DNA from: a virus
Reading direction: 5' to 3' (one strand)
Virus record (IMG/VR): IMGVR_UViG_3300036901_000095
Coordinates: 1 to 59,277 of that record
Length of the DNA: 59,277 nucleotides
Positions 1-8,574 of the stretch are shown piece by piece; position 1 is the first letter of the stretch; every line of letters starts with the position of its first letter. The position numbers and the translations under genes were made by a program. The notes beneath the pieces were generated by a model that saw nothing but the letters and a program-made list of their open reading frames with translations, made no database searches and was not told where the DNA came from.

Positions 1-654
1 AACCTTTGGCGGAAGTTCAAGGCTTGTGAACAAATCGCCGAGTCGCTGCAAACGGCTGAGGCAATCAAGCGTTCCGTACTCAATCTGACCGCAGCCATCG
101 CGATCATCTCGTCGAGATACGAAGTCGCCATCCCAATCGATTCAACGGCCAAGGAACACCAGCGGCGTCTGAATGTTGACGCTGAACTCATCTCCTTCGC
201 CGTCCACGATGCGAACACGGCTGAACTGGCCAAGGACGCCGAAACGAAGTTCGAATTCAGCGTCGAGACCTTGAAGTCGATGAGGCACAAGCTGAATCTC
301 ATCGAGGCCCTGATGGAGGATGCGAACGAGGTCGAAACGGCTGAAATCGAGAAGGCAAAGGTTCCCGACGTGATCTGTCTCGGCGCACCCGAGCCGGAGA
401 CAGTGGACACCGGCACCGAGGAAACTGAAGGCGGTACCGAAGGAACCACCGAGACCACGGGAGCCGAGGAGGACACCGGACCATCCAATGATGATGACAA
501 AGTGACTTGGGACATCCCCTTGGCGGCGTTCACCAATCTCTCCGAGACCACGGTGGAAATCGTGATCCGTGTCCCCCGCCCACTCGCGGACGGCGACCAC
601 ACCATCACGTTCAGCAGCGTTGATGGCGTGATCAGCAACGCGAAACTCAACTGA
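1..654 (+). CDS. Phage protein of unknown function, 5' end outside window
   Basis: The frame is open from the first base, so the start lies upstream of the window. The visible part has a helical N-terminal half, then a linker rich in Thr, Glu and Gly (bases 390-490), then a short beta-rich tail ending with TGA. The acidic Thr/Glu linker suggests two small domains joined by a flexible tether. No family is recognised. A hairpin terminator follows directly, so this is the last gene of a rightward transcript. Confidence 0.7.
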   Translation, partial: NLWRKFKACEQIAESLQTAEAIKRSVLNLTAAIAIISSRYEVAIPIDSTAKEHQRRLNVDAELISFAVHDANTAELAKDAETKFEFSVETLKSMRHKLNLIEALMEDANEVETAEIEKAKVPDVICLGAPEPETVDTGTEETEGGTEGTTETTGAEEDTGPSNDDDKVTWDIPLAAFTNLSETTVEIVIRVPRPLADGDHTITFSSVDGVISNAKLN

Positions 655-680
655 GCCTAACCAGTCGAGGCCGAGGAGAG

Positions 681-706
681 CGGCGGGCCAATCACCCGCC
701 GTTTTC
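681..706 (+). terminator. Rho-independent terminator
   Basis: A perfect 7-bp stem (CGGCGGG paired with CCCGCCG) with a 7-base loop is followed by TTTT. It lies 27 bases after the stop of the rightward gene and overlaps the 3' end of the leftward ATPase gene, so it separates the converging transcripts. Confidence 0.8.
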
Positions 707-2662
707 TATGTGCGCGGTCGCCACAAATGTTTTGGTTCGAGCGTCGGGATCAATTGACTGGATCAGGTTCTGCCGCTCCAGGTGATCGGTCGCATGCCGA
801 TACGCCCTTGGATCAACATCAGGATCAATCGAAACCACCCAGTCAGATTTCATCAATTTGGAAAGCGTGGTCCCAGTGGCTCCGGCCCGAAAAATCCCCT
901 CGAAAACCATGCGCATCGGGTCCTTCAACAATGGACGTGCTTCTTGGCAAATCCGTTCAAATCTAAGAGCCTCGGCGGCGCTTAGGTCTGGAAGCATCTC
1001 CTTCGCTCTCATCCATCGTTCCAGTCCCTGTCCCGTGAAACCATATTGTCCCACCGTTTCGTTGGCACTGGACCTCACCGTTCCAACTTTTTCGAGAATC
1101 TGCAAGCCAAACTGGTTGTCGGTCTCCGCCGCCAATTCTGAAAGTCGAGGATGGACCGGATGCTGATCACCTTTGTACTGATGGCGCTTATCCCAAATGA
1201 TGATGACCTGTTCCTTCGTCAAAGGGGATGGATGGTTTTCCTCAAAAATTTGCAGAACCTGTCGGTGTCGCAGGCTGAATGACTTCTTGGATTTCTTGAC
1301 AGCGGTGCTGAATTTTTCGTTCAACAGATCATGGAACACGTCCTGACTGAGGATGCAGTCGATCTCGGTCAGCAAATTGGCGAAATTCTCGTCATGCGAT
1401 AGATACCGGCCATGCGTGACCTCATGCTTCGCCATCGCCAACATGCGTAGCTGGTCATCGGAATCGTCTGGGTCGATCCACGAGTCAGCGTTCCGGTTAA
1501 GCGGATTGACGCAAAAGATGTTCAACGCGCCTTTACGCCTGGTGATGGCGCGTAAGCTCGCGTCGCCAAAATACCATCCGACACTCCACTCCAGCTTATC
1601 GAGGCCCGAGACCCGCAGCAGGGCCGTGACAGCCGTTTGACAGGCGACGGTCCAGGTGATCATGGCCTTGCGATTGGCGATGCTCCACCGCTCCGGATAA
1701 AATCGCTTCGCCGCCTTCGCCACGTCGGAGTCCTCGTCCGACTCATCGAAAATGTACACGAGCTTATCGACATCGAAATCCATGGGCGGCACGTTCGGGA
1801 TCGAGGTAATGGTCTGCTCGCCGACCAGCACCGGCTCCGTGCGAATGGAATTGCGCCGCAGCGCCGACGAGTTGAGGGTCATCCCCTCAATGAATGCATC
1901 CACCACGGCGCGATAGCCGTGCAGCAGACCATCGCGGTTGCCGGTCAGCACGTCGCGCAGCATCGACGGCTCGATCTCGATCATGACCTGGGTGGTGACA
2001 TGCGACAATTGGTAGAAGGTTTGGACGCCCCGACTGCGAAAAATGACGTGCTTCGCCATGCCCGTGGGCAGCACGTAGACCGAGGCGAACTCAATCCCGT
2101 CCAGATCAAGCTTGCGGACCAACTGCCCGCGCAAGGCCCACTCAGACCACACCACGCCATTGACGATGACCTTGCAGCCTAGCTGGCTCTGCCGCAGGAA
2201 CACCCGTAAGGCCCCCAGGAGGTCGCGTAGCGTGCCGTCGTCAACATCTATGGAGAGGTGGCATCCCCGAACTTCATCGGTCTCCTTGATGCTGTAATTC
2301 GCGCCATCGCCGGTCACGAGATATCGCTGCGTGCGGATCACGTACCGCATCATGGAAAAACAGGTAAGGATGCGCGCCCGCCCAAAGCCGCCCAGCCGGG
2401 TGACGTTCGTCGGGCCGCTCTTGGTCGTCTCCCCAAGCCGGAAATAAACATCTTCCAACGTCTCACGCGTCATGCCGGGACCGTCATCGCAGAAGCGGAC
2501 AGTGACGTAGCCATCCATCTGCTCAAGCTCTATGGTGATGGTGCGCGATCCGGCATCCACCGCGTTCTGGACTAACTCCCGCCAGAACGCCATCGGCCAG
2601 TTGGCGTAGATTTGTTTCCTTTCGTTCTTGAAAAATTCCTTTGGAACCTGAACAACTGGCAT
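692..2662 (-). CDS. GHKL-type (Hsp90/MutL/histidine-kinase-like) ATPase with an HExxH metal-site motif
   Basis: 656 residues. The N-terminal third shows the Bergerat ATP-binding fold: N-box ELVQNAVDAGS (29-39), G1 box DDGPGM (59-64) and G2 box GGFGRA (91-96). Such domains bind ATP and often drive clamp or chaperone movements. Residues 413-417 read HEVTH, followed by H423 and F427 in an HExxH-x5-H-x3-F arrangement like SprT-type metallopeptidases. The rest is unassigned and the C-terminus looks helical, perhaps winged-helix. The ATG is supported by GAGGGA 8 bases upstream. The ATPase call is firm; peptidase activity is inference. It is the last gene of a leftward block with the RHH and vWA genes upstream. 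Confidence 0.8.
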   Translation of the reverse strand: MPVVQVPKEFFKNERKQIYANWPMAFWRELVQNAVDAGSRTITIELEQMDGYVTVRFCDDGPGMTRETLEDVYFRLGETTKSGPTNVTRLGGFGRARILTCFSMMRYVIRTQRYLVTGDGANYSIKETDEVRGCHLSIDVDDGTLRDLLGALRVFLRQSQLGCKVIVNGVVWSEWALRGQLVRKLDLDGIEFASVYVLPTGMAKHVIFRSRGVQTFYQLSHVTTQVMIEIEPSMLRDVLTGNRDGLLHGYRAVVDAFIEGMTLNSSALRRNSIRTEPVLVGEQTITSIPNVPPMDFDVDKLVYIFDESDEDSDVAKAAKRFYPERWSIANRKAMITWTVACQTAVTALLRVSGLDKLEWSVGWYFGDASLRAITRRKGALNIFCVNPLNRNADSWIDPDDSDDQLRMLAMAKHEVTHGRYLSHDENFANLLTEIDCILSQDVFHDLLNEKFSTAVKKSKKSFSLRHRQVLQIFEENHPSPLTKEQVIIIWDKRHQYKGDQHPVHPRLSELAAETDNQFGLQILEKVGTVRSSANETVGQYGFTGQGLERWMRAKEMLPDLSAAEALRFERICQEARPLLKDPMRMVFEGIFRAGATGTTLSKLMKSDWVVSIDPDVDPRAYRHATDHLERQNLIQSIDPDARTKTFVATAHIENGG

Positions 2663-2721
2663 CCAATATCCCTCGGCTGAATCGATTTTAGATTTCTAAA
2701 CGATGTGGGTCGTCAGAGCAA

Positions 2722-2904
2722 TCACCGAAAAGTACCGGGCGGAAAATTGCTGGGAGCGATCTCGTCGCGATGCGGGGTTTCAGCCGGTCGCACCTGATCG
2801 ACGAACCTCCGCAACAATTCGCCCACGGATATCCCAAGACGCGCGGCCTCGGCCTCAAGCCATTCGGATTGCGGCTCGCTGAACGACACTGACATGCGAT
2901 GCAT
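2722..2904 (-). CDS. Ribbon-helix-helix (CopG/Arc-like) DNA-binding protein
   Basis: 60 residues. The N-terminal strand MHRMSVSFSEPQSEWLEAEA is followed by ARLGISVGELLRRFVDQ, the strand-helix-helix pattern of MetJ/Arc-type repressors. The ATG at 2904 is chosen because AGAGGAG lies 5 bases upstream; a longer in-frame extension would run through the promoter. A strong host-type promoter sits directly upstream, so this is probably an early regulator, perhaps autoregulatory. Its targets are unknown. Confidence 0.65.
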   Translation of the reverse strand: MHRMSVSFSEPQSEWLEAEAARLGISVGELLRRFVDQVRPAETPHRDEIAPSNFPPGTFR

Positions 2905-2932
2905 ACGCGCTCCTCTGACGCACCAGAGGGCC

Positions 2933-2960
2933 ACTATACGGTGCGCTGGTAATGTGTCAA
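2933..2960 (-). promoter_or_regulatory. Host sigma-70-type promoter
   Basis: On the minus strand a perfect TTGACA (2955-2960) is followed after 16 bases by TATAGT (2933-2938). Transcription would start near 2926, just upstream of the RHH gene's AGAGGAG site. Confidence 0.7.
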
Positions 2961-3027
2961 GACACCACCATGCACCATATACGCACCGCGCACGCATCAG
3001 ATCGATCAATGTCCTAGAGTAATGTAC

Positions 3028-4056
3028 TCACCGCGCGAACATTGGACAGTACAGAACTACTGTATTTCCAACCAGCTTGCGATTGACCGAGGTCGATTGA
3101 ACATACACATCATAATTCGCCAGGTTGTGTGGGGTCAGTTTGATCGCGCCATAGTGCGGCAACCCCAACAAATCTCTCGCCGATATGCCGGAGTAGATCG
3201 CCCCAGAGGCCCGGTCGCAGATGCAAATCTGTTTCGATTCCTGCACGGTCTCGGTCTTCGACAGCAAATAAAACACCGTGCCGATCTGGAACGGGACATT
3301 CTGCCTCTCGATGAAGCTCCTGATGTCAACACCATGATCAGAATTGGTAACGGAGAATCGTCTCACCTGACCGGAGATGTCATTCAAGGTCTGCTTGATC
3401 TCATTCACGCTGACCTTGGAGAGATCGGCGTAGAATTTCGTGGTGCTGCTCATGCCTTTGGAACGATCAACGAAGTATGATGCCATCGCCGATGCCGTCA
3501 CGGCGCTCGCCACGGCCACGCCCTGAGCCGTTTGATCCCATTCCAAAACATTGCCTGGTGGTATCCCCAACTTCGTCAGCGTATCTCTGCCTCCTCTCGG
3601 GCATCTGAATACGAAGGTCCAACGATCAGAATTCTGGAGTTCCGTGATCTTGGCACCCAGTTTCGTGCGCCACTTTCTGGAGGCATTTTCTTCGCCGTCC
3701 GTAATGGCCATGACCAGGAACGAAACGGTCGGGTCAGAGGCATCAGGGACGCTTGATAAGGTTTCGATCAGGTCGCCAATCGAGTCAAACAACGGTGTGC
3801 CACTGCCGTCAGCGATGTACGCGTTCTCCATGATTGGTTGGACGACATTGACGTTGGAATTGGTGACCTCGCGATCCACTCTGGCCTGAGCACCCACGCC
3901 GCATTTTACGACACTTATGATCGTGTCGATGCTGTTGATCTTGGCCGCTTCCTGGATCGTCCGGATGTTTTCGTTGAAATCGCGAGCGGCTGGTCGCGTG
4001 ATGTTCCACATGGAACGACTATGATCTCTGGAGATACCTACGTATTGCTTGGTCAT
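3028..4056 (-). CDS. von Willebrand factor A (vWA) domain protein
   Basis: 342 residues. The N-terminus has the metal-ion-dependent adhesion site: D11-x-S-x-S (DHSRS) after a hydrophobic strand, and later AITDGEE, matching the DxSxS...T...D pattern of vWA domains, which bind partners through a divalent metal. The domain covers about residues 1-200; the C-terminal 140 residues are unassigned. AAGGG lies upstream of the ATG. In other systems vWA proteins often act with AAA or other ATPases; here the nearest ATPase is the downstream GHKL protein, but a link is only inference. Confidence 0.75.
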   Translation of the reverse strand: MTKQYVGISRDHSRSMWNITRPAARDFNENIRTIQEAAKINSIDTIISVVKCGVGAQARVDREVTNSNVNVVQPIMENAYIADGSGTPLFDSIGDLIETLSSVPDASDPTVSFLVMAITDGEENASRKWRTKLGAKITELQNSDRWTFVFRCPRGGRDTLTKLGIPPGNVLEWDQTAQGVAVASAVTASAMASYFVDRSKGMSSTTKFYADLSKVSVNEIKQTLNDISGQVRRFSVTNSDHGVDIRSFIERQNVPFQIGTVFYLLSKTETVQESKQICICDRASGAIYSGISARDLLGLPHYGAIKLTPHNLANYDVYVQSTSVNRKLVGNTVVLYCPMFAR

Positions 4057-4116
4057 GAACTTTGCCCTTCATTTTGCTATAATTTTGCTAAGACCTACGA
4101 ACTGTAGGACTCAGAT

Positions 4117-4145
4117 AATGTAGCATAAATGATGCAAAATGGCAA
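4117..4145 (-). promoter_or_regulatory. Sigma-70-type promoter for the vWA gene
   Basis: On the minus strand TTGCCA (4140-4145) and TACATT (4117-4122) are 17 bases apart, upstream of the vWA gene. A small inverted repeat (CCTAC/GTAGG, 4093-4107) lies in the leader. Confidence 0.45.
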
Positions 4146-4373
4146 CTAAATTTCAGTCAACATGAAGCATCCGCGCGTCCTGAAATAAGAACTCGCGAAC
4201 CAAGGAACTTTGGTCAACTCGATCATCTGCCAGGTGTCATGGTGCACCTTGACAAGACCGTCATTGGAGGTATCGAGGATTGTATAAGTCTCGCCTTTCT
4301 GAAGGCACAGGAGCCGGTAGCTAAAGAACGTGAAGTTCACATCGCAGACTACGCGGTCACCGAGTTTGAACAT
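4146..4373 (-). CDS. Small protein, SH3/KOW-like N-terminus
   Basis: 75 residues beginning MFKLGDRVVC, the opening of many small beta-barrel (KOW/SH3-like) phage proteins, with further strands such as GETYTILDTSNDGLVKVHHD. The ATG at 4373 is preferred because GGAAG precedes it; an ATG at 4394 is possible. The start overlaps the 3' end of the upstream methylase gene, so the two are co-transcribed. No function can be assigned. Confidence 0.6.
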   Translation of the reverse strand: MFKLGDRVVCDVNFTFFSYRLLCLQKGETYTILDTSNDGLVKVHHDTWQMIELTKVPWFASSYFRTRGCFMLTEI

Positions 4374-4974
4374 GATCTTCCAGACCGAACACATCTGCGT
4401 TGCTTCGTATGACTTGCAGCGGTCCTAGACAGCCCCACTGCACGGCCATCGCCTCAGCGATACCCAGATAGGTGAGACTGCGCATCTTCCATCGATCATC
4501 GGATGGTGGCATACGATGCACTACCGGTTCGCGTCCTTCGACGATGTTCGTTGGTATCAGGTCTGGCAAATTCTTCAGCCATAAGCAGGTTGACTTGGTT
4601 TCTCCATGGCCATACTGCCACGGCTGGATGATCTGGGTTGGCTTCTTGATCCGCGAAGAAATGATCGAGATCGGATTTTCCACGGCGATCCGAGGAATAT
4701 TGGCGTCCATCAGGAGTTGAACAAAATTCAGCGCCTCGATCTGCTCTTGAATTTTGTCTTTGAACCATCTGGCACCACTGACCGCGAGATGCGTGCATGG
4801 CGGATGAGCGACCATCAAATCCCATCCATTATGCAAGATGTCTGTTACGTCGCCCTGATAATGCGGACCAGGAACATCCGTGGGGAGAAGGTCACAACTC
4901 ATGACATCATGGCCAAGTTTTATAAAAGCGTCTCGAACCCGACCGCTGTATTCACAGGCAACTAAAACTCTCAC
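4357..4974 (-). CDS. DNA cytosine C5-methyltransferase-like protein
   Basis: 205 residues. The protein opens with a nucleotide-binding strand, MRVLVACEYSGRVRDAF. It carries HPPCT (57-61; PPC is motif IV with the catalytic Cys of C5-methyltransferases) and VENP (98-101; related to the ENV motif VI). Short proteins of this type are common in phages and are normally annotated as cytosine methylases, though they lack the long target-recognition region of bacterial Dcm enzymes. A leftward late-promoter box lies 28 bases upstream of the start. It may protect phage DNA from host restriction; the sequence specificity is not visible. Confidence 0.7.
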   Translation of the reverse strand: MRVLVACEYSGRVRDAFIKLGHDVMSCDLLPTDVPGPHYQGDVTDILHNGWDLMVAHPPCTHLAVSGARWFKDKIQEQIEALNFVQLLMDANIPRIAVENPISIISSRIKKPTQIIQPWQYGHGETKSTCLWLKNLPDLIPTNIVEGREPVVHRMPPSDDRWKMRSLTYLGIAEAMAVQWGCLGPLQVIRSNADVFGLEDHVQTR

Positions 4975-5001
4975 GATAAAATGCTCTCATTAGATGTCCT
5001 T

Positions 5002-5009
5002 TATTTATG
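5002..5009 (-). promoter_or_regulatory. T4-type late promoter box CATAAATA
   Basis: CATAAATA on the minus strand, 28 bases upstream of the methylase ATG at 4974. Spacing and sequence match the other late boxes in this window. Confidence 0.6.
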
Positions 5010-5014
5010 GTGCG

Positions 5015-5051
5015 AAAATGATGATGTGGACTGAATCACCCAGTCCACATC
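5015..5051 (-). terminator. Leftward terminator hairpin
   Basis: A perfect 11-bp stem (GATGTGGACTG with CAGTCCACATC, 5023-5051) and a 7-base loop lie just after the stop of the leftward gene at 5062. On the minus strand TTTT follows after four bases. It ends the modification-island transcript ahead of the late box at 5002. Confidence 0.7.
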
Positions 5052-5061
5052 GGTCAAATGG

Positions 5062-5799
5062 TCAGGCGGCCTTTCGAACAATGTTCAATTCTTTGAGCAA
5101 CCTCGGCAGGCTGGATAGCTTGTGAACACGAGGGGTCTTGAAGGCTTTGACCAGGTGATCTCTCATTACGAGGTGAAAACCAAATCCAAGGATTTCATCC
5201 ACCTGAGTTTGCACAGGATTGGGTTCATCGGTGACCAAAATGATGAGAGCCTGAAACCGTTTCCTGAGTGGTGAATAAACCTTCTCCATTCTGTGACGTT
5301 CTCGTAATGTGTGCTTCACCGGCAAGAAGGCCGTGGGGTAACCGTCAGCATCAACCGACACCAGATCAATGGTGGCTTCATAGAGTGCTGGCGACGGAGA
5401 AAATACATCGATACCAGGATATAAGCTTAGTTCTGAAGGAATAACCTGCTGATAGAATATTCCGGCATTGGTCTTGCGTCCTTGAGCCTGGTGAAACTCC
5501 AACTTGATGTCTCGATATTGAAGGACCTCAAGCGGATCATCATTGTCATTGAATACGTCGAGCGAAATCTTATTTGCTTGACATTCGGCGCGAAATTCGT
5601 GACGAATACGCGTCACTTCGATCTTATTTTCATGTCGCCGATAAGCCTCTGCCTTCTCAAGCAGAACAGCCATTTTCTGTTCAAGTGTCTTGCCATAACG
5701 ATCAATCGTCGGTGACAGTTCTTCGAGGAGAATTTTGTTGGGCTTGCTCAATGTAGTTCTTTCTGAAATGTGAAACTGAAAAGCTAACTCGTGTTTCAT
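5062..5799 (-). CDS. Unknown protein, possible PD-(D/E)XK nuclease-like fold
   Basis: 245 residues, no family recognised. The first 110 residues look helical and charged. A central stretch around ATIDLVSVDADG, followed shortly by AFLPVKHT, resembles the strand-strand-K core of PD-(D/E)XK nucleases, then comes QALIILVTDEPN. The acidic residue normally before the Lys is not clear, so nuclease activity is speculative. It ends the transcript that encodes two methyltransferases, so a role as a restriction or modification partner is plausible but unproven. Confidence 0.5.
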   Translation of the reverse strand: MKHELAFQFHISERTTLSKPNKILLEELSPTIDRYGKTLEQKMAVLLEKAEAYRRHENKIEVTRIRHEFRAECQANKISLDVFNDNDDPLEVLQYRDIKLEFHQAQGRKTNAGIFYQQVIPSELSLYPGIDVFSPSPALYEATIDLVSVDADGYPTAFLPVKHTLRERHRMEKVYSPLRKRFQALIILVTDEPNPVQTQVDEILGFGFHLVMRDHLVKAFKTPRVHKLSSLPRLLKELNIVRKAA

Positions 5800-5844
5800 A
5801 CCGGAGTCGCATCATCAAAAGCAAGATACGATTGCGTTACGAAC

Positions 5845-6831
5845 TCAAAGAATATCAGCCTGGACACCAAACAGCGTGATACCATCCTGAACTTGACTCA
5901 GACGCCTGAAGGCGATGGCGAAGTGTTCTTCGTTAAGCTCCGCCGCGTAAGGAACGCAGCCGTTCTGGATGGCCGCGACACTGCCGGAGACGAACCCGCC
6001 GAATGGCTCCCAGACGATGTCGCCCTTTTTGCACACCGCGCGAATGATGCGATGCATCAACGCCAATGGCTTCTGGTTCAGATGCAGCGTCTTGGCTCCA
6101 TCCTTGATCCGTTCCTTGCCACGAAGGGCCGGTTCATCCCAGACATTACTTACGCCATACTCAAATTTCCATGTGTACCAAAGTCGTTCCCAGCCACCAT
6201 TGAGCGTAAGCTCTGGTGGGAGTTCGAAATAAGGGCTGCCTTCCGGACGACCATGCGCATTGGCGTAAGACCTCAGACGCTCGAAGACCTCAGCCGGGGG
6301 AAAGTAGAACAGATGATCCCTGGTGAAGTATTTTCGCGTGGCCGCGTTCTTGACACCGCACGCCTCGTTGGTGCGCGTTAATGGCATGCCAGTGCGCAGC
6401 CATTCGACTCGGAGCCAGTCCTGGATCGAGAGATTGTTGATCTTGATGTAATCAGGGTCGCGAACATACTGCACACAGACCTCGGTGACTATCGGGAAGC
6501 CACGCATCGTCTTGCCGTTGCAATTTCCGGCGACGTGACCAATACCCTTGTTCCAGATATTGCAGCCGTGATACTTCCAGCCATGCCGTTCGAGGATCGG
6601 ATGCATGGTCGCCCAGCCCAGTTCGGTGTTCCAGAACCACAATACCGTGGATGACTTCGCGTATTGGCTCCAGGCGGCGATGTGAGGCTCGTAGAGGGCG
6701 GGTAAGTCCTTGACCGTGGTTGGGTCACCGATGAAGCCACCGACGCCGTAGGGGCCGTCTGAGACGATTACCGTGGGGGTCGGCCAGCGCGGATATTGCG
6801 TGAGAGAATCGCCGAGGACGAAATCAAACAT
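5845..6831 (-). CDS. N4-cytosine/N6-adenine DNA methyltransferase (beta-type order)
   Basis: 328 residues. Catalytic motif IV appears as SDGPYG (24-29), and the cofactor-binding motif comes late in the protein as WEPFGG followed by GSVAA and AELNEEH, the beta-class order. NQKPL just before it is a common motif X element. The ATG at 6831 is used; an upstream TTG is less likely. It overlaps the next methyltransferase gene by 8 bases, so the two are translated together. DGPY in place of DPPY is unusual. The modified base cannot be told from the sequence. Confidence 0.75.
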   Translation of the reverse strand: MFDFVLGDSLTQYPRWPTPTVIVSDGPYGVGGFIGDPTTVKDLPALYEPHIAAWSQYAKSSTVLWFWNTELGWATMHPILERHGWKYHGCNIWNKGIGHVAGNCNGKTMRGFPIVTEVCVQYVRDPDYIKINNLSIQDWLRVEWLRTGMPLTRTNEACGVKNAATRKYFTRDHLFYFPPAEVFERLRSYANAHGRPEGSPYFELPPELTLNGGWERLWYTWKFEYGVSNVWDEPALRGKERIKDGAKTLHLNQKPLALMHRIIRAVCKKGDIVWEPFGGFVSGSVAAIQNGCVPYAAELNEEHFAIAFRRLSQVQDGITLFGVQADIL

Positions 6832-7750
6832 CAATTACGTCAGCACCCCCGAGAGGTCGGGTGATTTCCTCGATCTTGTCATCGACTTTCGTGGTAGATA
6901 TGCGGGTTTCTGCTATCGCGGCATAATCTGGATTGAGTTCTATCCCGATGTAATTCCGGTCCAATCTTTTGGCGACGACACCAGTTGTTCCCGATCCACT
7001 GAATGGATCAAGTATAGTATCGTTCAGGGACGAGGACGCGAGAACGCACGGTTCCACAAGCTTTTCTGGATAGGTCGCGAAATGTGCTTCCTTGAAAGGT
7101 TGCACCTGAACTTCCCAAACGTCACGTTTATTGCGTCTGCCGCCTTCCAGACATGTCTTATTATTCTCTAACCCCTTCTCCTGATATTTCTCGATGTTGC
7201 TTTTATTGACGTTAAGTTTTTTCTTTCCCCATGACGTGGCCTTACGGGCATGTTCGTCGGCGTAGATCGCCAGTTCCGAGATCGCCATCCGATCATACTT
7301 ATAGTCATGTTGTTTCGATAGTAAAAAGATGTACTCATGCGCCTTCGTGCAACGATCTGTGATGCTCTCCGGCATTGGATTTGGCTTCGACCAGATGATG
7401 TCCTGGCGTAGATACCATCCGTCGTCTCGGAGGGCGAAGGCTAACATCCAGGGGATGCCAATCAGGTCTTTGGATTTGATTGAGGTACCAGCGAACTTCT
7501 TACTGGAGTAAGTGTCACCGATGTTGATCCACAATGTGCCATCGTCCTTAAGCACCTTGCGCACTAATCTGAACACATCAACCAGCTTCGCGATATACTC
7601 AGCCGGTGATTTCTCGATGCCGATCTGATCTGGACTGTCGTAGTTTCTAAGATTGAAATAAGGAGGACTTGTGATGCATGTCTGAACTGATAATTTCTCC
7701 AATTTTGATAGTTCGATCAAACAATTTCCATGGGTCAATGTAGTTACCAT
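6824..7750 (-). CDS. Site-specific DNA methyltransferase (N4/N6, TSPPY type)
   Basis: 308 residues. The catalytic motif TSPPY is at 27-31 and the SAM-binding motif DPFSGSGTT at 248-256, followed by YIGIELNPDYAAIA, the classic beta-class arrangement with the target-recognition region between. TSPPY is common in N4-cytosine and some N6-adenine enzymes. The gene starts inside the end of the upstream unknown gene (7-base overlap) and ends inside the next methylase gene, forming a tight three-gene unit typical of modification or restriction-modification loci. Confidence 0.85.
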   Translation of the reverse strand: MVTTLTHGNCLIELSKLEKLSVQTCITSPPYFNLRNYDSPDQIGIEKSPAEYIAKLVDVFRLVRKVLKDDGTLWINIGDTYSSKKFAGTSIKSKDLIGIPWMLAFALRDDGWYLRQDIIWSKPNPMPESITDRCTKAHEYIFLLSKQHDYKYDRMAISELAIYADEHARKATSWGKKKLNVNKSNIEKYQEKGLENNKTCLEGGRRNKRDVWEVQVQPFKEAHFATYPEKLVEPCVLASSSLNDTILDPFSGSGTTGVVAKRLDRNYIGIELNPDYAAIAETRISTTKVDDKIEEITRPLGGADVIDV

Positions 7751-8511
7751 TCAAATAAACCTTCTCCTCCCTTGATGTTAGGTCGCACGTTGGATATACC
7801 TCGAATCACGCGTGCCAATACGTCTTTCATGTGATCGCTCACATGTTTTATAGTTCTGTTTGACTGGACGATTCGAGAATTATCATCAGAAATTCTGCAC
7901 ATAACGTCAAGTTTGTGAGAAGATTCCCCGATGGTGAGCAACCGAATCTTCTCACCGTTTATGTAATCACCAGCCCATAGGTTTCCCGTATGAGTTTTTG
8001 AATACCATTCATAAGGTCGAATGAAGAACTTTGCGGGTAATTCGGCAAACAAGTATGTCCGAGGATCACCATACAAGCACAGAAACATTCTCCCAGATTT
8101 GGCTCCGCACCTTCTAAGTTCCTCGTCAATTTGTTTTTGTATCATATCTAAAATATTGTCAACTGATTGCTTGTCCGTTAATCCATCCTTAAGCGTTTTC
8201 AGGTAATCTCCGACCCGCTTGAAAGGAAAACTTACCAAGCGTTCTGCCGGTGATATCCCAATGCTTTTGTTAGCAAGCAAGATTGGAGTCTCACCAATGG
8301 TTAATTCGACATCAAAAAAGTCGGTGGTCTTCAGTGCGGTCTCACAATTTGTTTGCCCGGTGGCTAACTTCGTTGCAAGTTCAAAGACATTGTTCTTGCC
8401 GCAGCAAGAGCCGGACGGAGGTTGATGATAGTGATCTTGATAGAAATCCAAAATTTGTCCTAAATCGGAGATATAAGTTTCATCCAATAATGTCAAGTTT
8501 TTTGTCCTCAT
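7744..8511 (-). CDS. Unknown protein coupled to DNA methyltransferase; candidate restriction partner
   Basis: 255 residues with no recognised domain. It has a GSCCGKNN segment near residue 35 and DFFDVELTIG near residue 66, then mixed alpha/beta sequence. The ATG at 8511 is used; the base triplet before it is TTG. Its stop overlaps the start of the TSPPY methyltransferase, an arrangement often seen for restriction endonuclease plus methylase pairs. The guess that it is an endonuclease rests on context only. Confidence 0.5.
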   Translation of the reverse strand: MRTKNLTLLDETYISDLGQILDFYQDHYHQPPSGSCCGKNNVFELATKLATGQTNCETALKTTDFFDVELTIGETPILLANKSIGISPAERLVSFPFKRVGDYLKTLKDGLTDKQSVDNILDMIQKQIDEELRRCGAKSGRMFLCLYGDPRTYLFAELPAKFFIRPYEWYSKTHTGNLWAGDYINGEKIRLLTIGESSHKLDVMCRISDDNSRIVQSNRTIKHVSDHMKDVLARVIRGISNVRPNIKGGEGLFEW

Positions 8512-8574
8512 CAATCAATCATTGAGTATAGCTTAGCAAGTAGGAATTTTCAACTTAAACGATGCGGATAGGTA

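Noticed and set aside
1637-2182. Rightward open frame inside the GHKL ATPase gene
   Set aside because: Antisense to a protein with clear ATPase motifs; composition (many His, Arg, Leu) is that of a shadow.
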